Below, piece by piece: positions 57,492 through 64,000 of a DNA stretch of 64,000 nucleotides. The position numbers and the translations under genes were made by a program. This DNA comes from Agrostemma githago. Its lineage: Eukaryota; Streptophyta; Magnoliopsida; Caryophyllales; Caryophyllaceae. Under the pieces are notes generated by a model. The model did no database searches. It was not told the origin of the DNA and saw nothing but the letters and a program-made list of their open reading frames with translations. The stretch lies in the NCBI GenBank assembly GCA_958450325.1, contig OY288251.1, positions 10,124,001-10,188,000 on the forward strand, given 5' to 3'. How positions within the stretch are numbered: the stretch's first letter is position 1; every line of letters begins with the position of its first letter.

Positions 57492-60321
57492 CATATTACA
57501 TGACTCTTCATAAGTAGGCGAGGTGTTGCTTTGGAGGTCAAACACGATCTTCTCATCGCCTAATGCAAAGGTGATCCTACCTTTCTTGACGTCGATCATT
57601 TCACCGGCGGTATGTAGAAATGGGCGGCCAAGGATAATGGGAGTGATAGCATCTTCCGGCATATCAAGCACAAGGAAGTCGACCGGAATGAAGAATTTCC
57701 CGATTCTTAATGGCACGTCCTCTAACATTCCTAATGGCCGATTAAGTGATCGATTGGCCATTTGGAGTGTAATCGAGGTACACTTGAGCTCTTTTATTCC
57801 AAGTCGCTCACAAATAGAATAAGGGAGAATGCTTACACTCGCCCCCAAATCACATAACGCCCTTTTGATCTTCAAGTTCCATATGGTGCACGGGATTGAG
57901 AAAATACCCGGATCCTTCAACTTAGGAAGAGTAGAGCCTTGAATGAGCTCGCTCACCTCTCTTGTGAACGCTATGGTCTCTTCCTTGTCCAAGGATCTCT
58001 TCCTAGCCAAGATTTCTCTCATGAACTTTCCATAGGTCGAGACTTGGGTAATTAGCTCGGTGAAAGGGATGCTCACATCCAATTTCTTCACAATATCGAC
58101 AAACTTGTCAAATTGAACATCCGCCTTTGTCTTCAATTGTCTTGATGGGAATGGCAACTTTATATGTATCTTGTCTTGTTCATTAGGTTTGAATTTTTCA
58201 TTTGACATCTTCTTCTTTGCCTTGTTTTCTTCTTGGGGTGGGGGAAGCTTGTCTTCAACCGGTTTTTCAATTTCCCACGAGACTTGCTCCACCATGAGAT
58301 TTCCCAAATTTTCATTGCTTTGACATGGAGATTCCACTTCTTTCATGGCTTCTTGCTCATGAGAGAACATGGGAGGGTCATAAGTTGCACCACTCCTCAA
58401 GGTGATGGCATTCGCGGTCTCAAATTTAGTTGGCACGCCTTGAGAAGGTAGTTGACCCTTTTGCCTTGAAGAACTACCCGAAGCAACTTGAGCTAGTTAG
58501 GTTTCGAGCATCTTCCTTTGAGTACTTTCCCTTTGAAGTTGGGTATAAAGTTCCTGTTGAGCTCTTTGCATCTCCAAAATTGTCTTTTGCATGTCAAGAT
58601 CCCGAGGTGGAGATTGTTGGTTGTGTGGAGTATTGGTGATGGCTAGGGGAATGCCATAATCATGAATTGGAGACCGACCCTTTTGCTTGTTCTCTTGTTC
58701 AGCATTTTGGGATCCTTGTTGATGTTGAGAGTTCCCTTGGAACCCTTGAGAATTTCCTTGATTTAGGCCTTGAGAGTTACCATGATTGTGATTGTGGTAA
58801 CCTTGGTTGTTGTTTTGATATACTTGAGAGTGTTGGTTTCCTTGGAAACCACCTTGATGATTGAAGTTCCCTTGATTTTGGAACCCTTGATTGTTGTTGA
58901 AGGCACCTTGGTTATGTTGTTGGAAGTTGTTAAAAGGCCTTTGATTGCCTTAATAATCTTGGTAGCCTTGGTTGTCCCTTAAGGGAGGGGCAACATATGA
59001 TAAACGGTATTGTTGTTGAGTTTGTTGTTGGGAAGCTTAGAACATGTGAGGATTTGGCACATTTTGAGCCTTGAAGTTAGAGTATGCTTGGAAAGCCTTC
59101 ACTTGCTCAATGCTACTTCGACAATGTAAAGGCTCATGTCCATATATTCCACAAATCTCACATATCCCATAATAAGATGTAGGAGGAACCACTCCCGTAG
59201 CATTAACTTGATGAATTGAATGTTGGTGGGAAGAACTTGTGCTTTGATCTTGATTAAAGTGACCTTGAAGCTTCTTATCAATGGCATCCATGTGGGTCTT
59301 CAATTGTGCTCCAAGATCGGCACTAAGTTGTGTGATGGCATCAATTTCGTGCCTTCCCTCTCTATTCTCCTTCCTAGGCCTACTATATTGAGAGTTGTGA
59401 ACCGTCATTTATTCGATTCTAGACCAAGTTTGGTCATCATCTACCTCGGTGAACCTTCCATTAGACCCCATGTTGAGTATGGCCCTTGAATCTTCATATA
59501 ATCCATTCCAAAATTGTTGGACAAGGAACCATTGTGATAAACCATGATGGGGGCAAGAACGAACCAAGGCCTTAAACCTTTCGCACGACTCATAAAGACT
59601 TTCTTCATCACGTTGTTGAAATTCTGTGATTGAAGCTCTCAATAGGTTAGTCTTCTCCGGTGGATAAAACTTTTGGTAGAATGCTAGAGCTAGCTTCTTC
59701 CATGTGTCTATACCTAGAGCCGTCTTGTCGAGACCTTTGAGCCATTGTTTCGCCTTGCCAATCAAAGAGAAAGGAAATAGGACCCACCGAATTTGGTCTT
59801 GGGTTATTCCCGATTGAGAGATGGCATCGCAATAGTCCGAGAAGGTTTCCATGTGTTGATGAGAATCTTCTGATGGTAACCCACTAAATTGACTACTTTC
59901 AACCAATTGGATAAATTGCGTTTTAGCCACAAAATTCCCGGCATATGCGGCCGGTAAAGCAGTTGGACCGGGCAAAATGTCTTCCGTGGAAGGTTGAATG
60001 AGAAGAGAACTTAAGCATTATGCAGTAGATTGGTGATGAAGGTGTTGAACTTGTAGGGGAGGAATTTCGACTTGTGGGAGATGAAGGAGATGATGTTGCT
60101 TGGGATGAAGTTGTTATGGAGGTGCAGAAGGGCTTTAGAAAACTCTCTTCGGTGGCTTCTGTGGATGGGGAGTTTAGATCAATCTCCGAGTTTCGCTCAA
60201 AATCTTGGCTTGTACCCGGTTGGGAACCTCTCAATCTTGCAACCGTTCGTTGGCGAAGGTTTCGAAATAATCTTTCCGGCTCTGAGTTGTAAAGAAGAGG
60301 ATGGTTACCACCTCTAGGCAT
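57492..60321 (-). pseudogene. Athila-2 gag-protease, truncated by Tat-2
   Basis: Start ATG at 60321 (MPRGGNHPLLYN). After a frameshift near 59975-60010 one frame runs to 57492. Order: gag domain (VLFPFSLIGKAKQWLKGL, YPPEKTNLLRASI), zinc knuckle CEICGIYGHEPLHC (CX2CX4HX4C), a long Gln/Asn/Gly-rich stretch (58700-59035), AITLRSG, and the protease with DLGASVSILP and IILGRPFLHTAG. In-frame stops at 59409, 59037, 58950 and 58497, all TAA. The reading is cut at 57492, past the protease core; the RT that should follow is not found on the other side of Tat-2. Confidence 0.88.
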
Positions 60322-60419
60322 AAACTGTAGACTGCAAGCAAACGTGAGAAGTCTAGTACTTTTTTAGCACTAGACAAGAAAGAAATAAACTCACACACAC
60401 ACACAAAAAGCAAAGGGGA

Positions 60420-60452
60420 AACAAAGAAGAAGAAGAAGAAGAAGAAGAAGAA
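60420..60452. repeat. (GAA)n microsatellite in the Athila-2 leader
   Basis: About ten AAG units between the PBS and the gag start. Confidence 0.93.
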
Positions 60453-60567
60453 CAAAACAAAAAAGAAAACGAGGACAAAACAACAAAATATGCACAATGA
60501 ACAAAGGGAGAACGCAAAACGGTAACTAAGTCAAGCAAGTAAGCAAACTAAGTCTAACTATTCACCG

Positions 60568-60588
60568 TCCCCGGCAACGGCGCCAAAT
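60568..60588 (-). other. Primer binding site of Athila-2
   Basis: On the minus strand TTTGGCGCCGTTGCCGGGGA lies two bases from the LTR end. Canonical Athila/Calypso PBS, described as matching tRNA-Asp. Confidence 0.9.
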
Positions 60589-62235
60589 TGATGGTGGGAT
60601 TTGCCGTCAATCCTACCAACAAATAAAACCAACTAAACCTAACTGGGTAGAAAGGGTAAGTTGGGTCGAGTCCACGGGGACGAAAGAAGGGATTAGACTA
60701 AGGTTGCCCAAACACAAGACTAGGTCACAAGGTCACTATAACACAAAGGGAGGAGAATTGACAAGAATTGATTACTAACACAATCACTAGGTCTAGAACA
60801 ATGAAAAGATAACGAAATTCTAGCTATGAATAAACTAGGTATGAGATAGGCTAAAAGACTCAACTAGAACTAAACTCAATCAACAAACTAGAGGAACTAA
60901 GATAATTATGACAAAGAAATCAAATAGGGAAAGAGTAGGGTTAGGTCGGGTTCATAAGTGCAATAGGATAGTTGGGAAGTCGAGGGGGTAGGTTTCACCT
61001 AGTCACTAAGGTCGGTCTGTGCTCTTGCGTCAAATACAAACCCGAATACTCATGCAAGATGCTACCCAATACACAAGGATTCAACCACTAATCAACCATA
61101 CAATGAGAAGGAGAAAACAAGCAAGAGAAGCATGGCCACTACTACTCTAACAAGCAATTCAACAAACACATGGTATGCTTAACAAGTGACTAGTAACAAA
61201 GAATCCACCTTTACCCTCAATCAAACCCTAATCACCCATAATCAAAAATTAATCCCCCTACTAACCCTACAATAACTCTACTCACTCATATTCAAACTAA
61301 CACTAACACAAACTAGAGGAAACACCAACATAACAATAGCATTCATAATGAAGAAGAAACTAGCAAGAATAATGAACAATGAACAAAGATTAAAACTTAA
61401 ATAACAAAGAAAGATTAAGAGAAAAGAGAAGAGTAATTATACCAAACTAGTAAGGAGTAAAGATTGAAACTTGTATTATAAGAAAACCCAAATACATCCA
61501 CCAATGTTGTCAAGATTGAATGGATTCTTCAAGAGATCCCTTAATACAAGAGTAACTAACTAGATTAAGCTAAGATTAACAAAAGATTAAGGAAAGATTA
61601 GTGAAAAACTAAGCTAAGGATGAAGGAAGTCTATCTAGGGTTTAGGGTAATGCAAAGTAATGAAAAGTCCTTAAACAATACAAGAGGGGGGTATATATAG
61701 GGTTTCACGGGTAAGAGAAGCGAGGAAAGCGAAACAGGCCAGAACTAGGCCCATCCCGGTCGGGAAGGGATGATCCCGATTGGGAAGGGACCCATCCCGG
61801 ACGGGAAGGTCTTCTTCTCGGTCGGGAAGAGGCTCCAGAAGCGCTGTCTTGCTCGTCACTTCATCCCGGTCGTGATGGATGTGTTCCCGACCGGGATGGG
61901 TCCTGTAGGCCTCAAATATGATCTCATAGGTCCCTACTTTCTCTTCATAGCCTTCTCATCGTTTCTCGGTGCTCGGGATCGAGTCTAAAGGGCTCGGGAA
62001 TGGGTCCCAAGGGCTCGGGATCGAATCTAAGCTACCGAGTGATCGTCGCTTCTCTTCGTTGGCTCCAAATGTGTCGGAAACGGGTCGGAATCGTTCCATT
62101 TCTCCAAGATTGGTCTTAGGAACCTAAAACAAACCAGAAGAAGCGTAAGTAGCCTCGAAACCGCTCCAAAGAGCGATTCCACAAGAGAAATCGGGACCAA
62201 ACCCAAGGAATAAGCACTACAAAACACACTTATCA
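60589..62235 (-). repeat. Athila-2 5' LTR
   Basis: 1,647 bp. On the minus strand TGATAAGTGTGTTTTGTAGT ... AATCCCACCATCA. Minus-strand TATA (TATATATAC) at 61691-61699. CCCGGTCGGGA palindromes at 61752-61900. It lacks a roughly 17-bp stretch (GCTAACAAACAAGATT) that the 3' LTR has near 28815. Confidence 0.93.
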
Positions 62236-62240
62236 GAGTA
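62236..62240. repeat. Target site duplication GAGTA, right copy (Athila-2)
   Basis: Identical to 28609-28613. Confidence 0.92.
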
Positions 62241-63223
62241 ATATATACAAACTAATATAGAAATAAGAGTTTTGATTTAATAATCGAAAGATTAAGCGTT
62301 ACAACTTTCGTAGATCCCTTGATTGCATTCCGAATGTTAGGGTTTTGATTGTGCTGCGGAGGATCTTATCGACTTAAATCTCGTAGGAGGAAGATGTAGT
62401 CTTTTTGGTGACATATTCCATGTATCTACAATGTGGTAGTAGAATGATGGAGTCGTGTGAGGCTTAATTTATGTGACCTTCTCTAAACCCTAGATTGGAG
62501 AGCTATATTTATAGGTGAGTAGCTTATTAGAGGACAAGGTAGAATATTCTAGAGTATATATATTCTAAGATATTATTACAATATCTATTGATAATTATCT
62601 CTAAATACTAAAGATATCATACATAAATAGATACCAAAATATATAAAATTTTGGTGACTAGAAATGCTCCCTCAAGATTTGTTGTGGAGACTTCAAAGTC
62701 GGTTGCAACTTTCTCTCGAAACTTGGTAGAATAACTTGAGGTTAAATTTGTTTGCCCCATGACTTCTACAGATCTAGATCCTTCGAGATTGAAGACGAAG
62801 AGCGAAAATTTTCACGTCGGATTCACCAATTCGTAAAACATAAAATTCGCACCCGCGATAATTAAATTACAGATACAAAATAATATGAAAACAAGAGTTT
62901 TATTTAATAATCGAAAGATTGAGCGTTACAACTTTCGTAGATCTCTTGATTCCATCCCGAATGTTAGAGTTTTGATTGTATTACGGAGGGTCTTATCAAC
63001 TTAAATCCCGTAGGAGGAAGATGTAGTCTTTTTGGTGACGTATTTCATGTATCTACTATGTGGTAGTAGGATGATGGAGTCGTATATTTATAGGTGAGTA
63101 GCTTATTAGAGGATAAGGTAGAATATTCTAAGATATTATCAAAATATTTATTGATAATTACCTCAAAATACTAAAGATATTATACATAAATAGATACTGA
63201 AATATATAAAACTTTGGTGTCTA
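62241..63223 (-). mobile_element. Short Copia-like two-LTR unit (TRIM-like), probable
   Basis: Two diverged direct copies of about 390-440 bp: copy A (28325-28358 plus 62241-62650) and copy B (about 62838-63223), separated by only about 185 bp. Shared words include AATCGAAAGATT(A/G)AGCGTTACA and AGGTGAGTAGCTTATTAGAG. On the minus strand CTTGAGGGAGCATT precedes copy A, which resembles a Copia polypurine tract. The LTR carries TATAAATA (minus strand, near 62510). The tiny interior has one short open frame starting MGQTNLTSSYS and no enzymes. A tandem duplication is the alternative. Confidence 0.45.
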
Positions 63224-63229
63224 CGGAGA

Positions 63230-63915
63230 CAATTAGCCTTAAGGATACATACATTAACATAGAAGTCGTACACCGTAATACAAGAAATTAGAAAACTATC
63301 TAATTTTTTTATCATCATGAGCTTCTTCTAATAACAAAATTATCCGCTAAATTACTCAAAATTATCTAATTTGTGGTAGTTTTTTTATTGATTTTCAAAA
63401 TATTTTTTTTGATTTACCGAATGTAACTTCATACCAAACGCTGAAACTATCCATATATTCTTTTATTTATAAATCAGTATTCAAAGATATATACATATCA
63501 TACCATTATATCAAACTATCCATTGTCTTCTATAACATAAACTTAATACATACGCGACCATGTCGAACGACAATTTCGTTACCATCTCCAAACTCGAACA
63601 CGGTAAGATGTTGACAACTATGAACGTGAGGGTAGCTCATCATTGGACTCATCCTGTGTTGAAAGACAAGAAGAAGACCAACTCAATAGAAGTGCTGATA
63701 ATTGATTCTGAGGTAAATCGGACAAGATGTCGATATCTTTCAACACAAATGAAATACTCTTCCCAAGTAGAGTGATGCTATTTATTTAATTATCTTTATT
63801 GATTTCACGTTAACACTTTTTTTTAGTGAACTTTGAAACGTAGTTATAATACTCATGTACTCGGTGATAGACCCATTAAACAACCTCGTGATTTTATCAC
63901 GGGTTTTAAACTAGT
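63230..63915 (+). mobile_element. Helitron 3' segment with captured or native RPA fragment
   Basis: It ends with hairpin CCTCGTGA-TTTTA-TCACGGG (63884-63903), a short AT stretch and CTAG (63911-63914) followed by T, the Helitron 3' signature and close in form to the end at 26988-27018. The 5' end was not found; the start given is the end of the neighbouring repeat. It contains the RPA70-like fragment at 63560. Confidence 0.55.
63560..63775 (+). pseudogene. RPA70-like N-terminal OB-fold fragment
   Basis: 71 residues from ATG at 63560. The pattern ISKLEHGKMLTTMNVRVAHHW...(K)KKTNSIEVLIID is that of the N-terminal OB-fold of plant replication protein A 70-kDa subunit-like proteins (DUF223 type), which bind single-stranded DNA. 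After IIDSE the sequence departs from the family and stops, so only the first strands of the fold remain. Helitrons often encode RPA-like proteins; 135 bp separate this stop from the Helitron terminus. Confidence 0.55.
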
Positions 63916-64000
63916 AAACTTAGGAATTGAAACCCAACTTAGATATTAATATTTTCTTAATTTACCTATTTTCAACTCAGCTCATGGGTCAGGCGGGTTC
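63916..64000. other. Sequence beyond the Helitron end
   Basis: 85 bp without a recognisable feature. Confidence 0.5.

Larger units (their letters stand above)
28614..62235 (-). mobile_element. Athila-like Ty3/gypsy element with nested insertions (Athila-2)
   Basis: On the minus strand: 5' LTR (62235-60589), PBS, gag, protease, then a break at Tat-2 (57491-44583), 3' noncoding DNA (44582-43642), Tat-C (43636-31679), more 3' noncoding DNA, a PPT-like GTGTGGGGGAGT and the 3' LTR (30275-28614). LTRs are 1,647 and 1,662 bp with a GAGTA target duplication. RT, RNase H and integrase are missing altogether, although the sequence on both sides of the gap is Athila-type. Confidence 0.9.

Noticed and set aside
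44578..57496. Searching for a shifted target duplication around Tat-2
   Set aside because: Moving either border by a few bases gave no equal 4-6-bp pair while keeping the LTR ends; left as no duplication.

Overview
The window is plant nuclear DNA made almost entirely of nested transposable elements. No intact host gene, rRNA gene or tRNA gene was recognised. The mix (Athila-type and Tat/Ogre/Retand-type Ty3/gypsy elements, a chromovirus remnant, a Stowaway MITE, Helitron ends, TIR elements sitting in TA microsatellites and a Ulp1-associated plant domain) indicates a repeat-rich angiosperm, most likely a eudicot. Caryophyllales would fit, but the sequence does not prove it.

Layout, left to right. 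(1) 1-14041: a minus-strand Athila-like element (Athila-1) whose 3' end lies off the left edge. Its gag is split by a non-autonomous Tat/Ogre-like element (Tat-1, 2058-11149, + strand) with 2.35-kb LTRs and a GACGG target duplication. Athila-1 itself sits in the RNase H region of a chromovirus (14062-16222). (2) 16223-18548: noncoding DNA with weak LTR-like remnants. (3) 18549-25611: two adjacent TIR elements, each bounded by TA-type microsatellites. The first carries a broken gene with the N-terminal domain typical of plant Ulp1-like transposon proteins. (4) 25612-28358: AT-rich DNA with a Helitron 3' end and an inverted pair of Tat-like LTR remnants. (5) 28359-28611: a Stowaway-like MITE. 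(6) 28614-62235: a minus-strand Athila-like element (Athila-2) with 1.65-kb LTRs and a GAGTA target duplication, swollen to 33.6 kb by two insertions. One is a 12-kb Tat/Retand-like element (Tat-C, 31679-43636) with near-complete gag-pol and two antisense genes. The other is an Ogre-like element (Tat-2, 44583-57491) that keeps gag but has no pol. (7) 62241-63223: a short Copia-like two-LTR unit that was the original target of the MITE. (8) about 63230-63915: the 3' end of a Helitron carrying an RPA70-like fragment.

The order of events can be read from target duplications. The short Copia-like unit was hit by the MITE, then Athila-2 entered the last bases of the MITE, then Tat-C and Tat-2 entered Athila-2. 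Tat-C is the youngest element that can be dated: its 678-bp LTRs differ by 8 transitions and no indels. Tat-2 has no matching target duplication, and the surrounding Athila-2 lacks its RT-RNase H-integrase segment, which suggests that recombination between two Tat copies deleted host pol.

Functionally, Tat-C is the only element with nearly complete enzymes (protease, RT, two RNase H domains, integrase), but homopolymer-associated frameshifts interrupt it. Tat-1 keeps only cis signals (LTR, PBS, PPT) and Tat-2 keeps those plus gag, so both would depend on proteins supplied in trans. The most unusual patterns are the microsatellite-anchored TIR elements, the antisense genes of Tat-C with their own TATA boxes, and clusters of CG-centred palindromes in unrelated LTR families.
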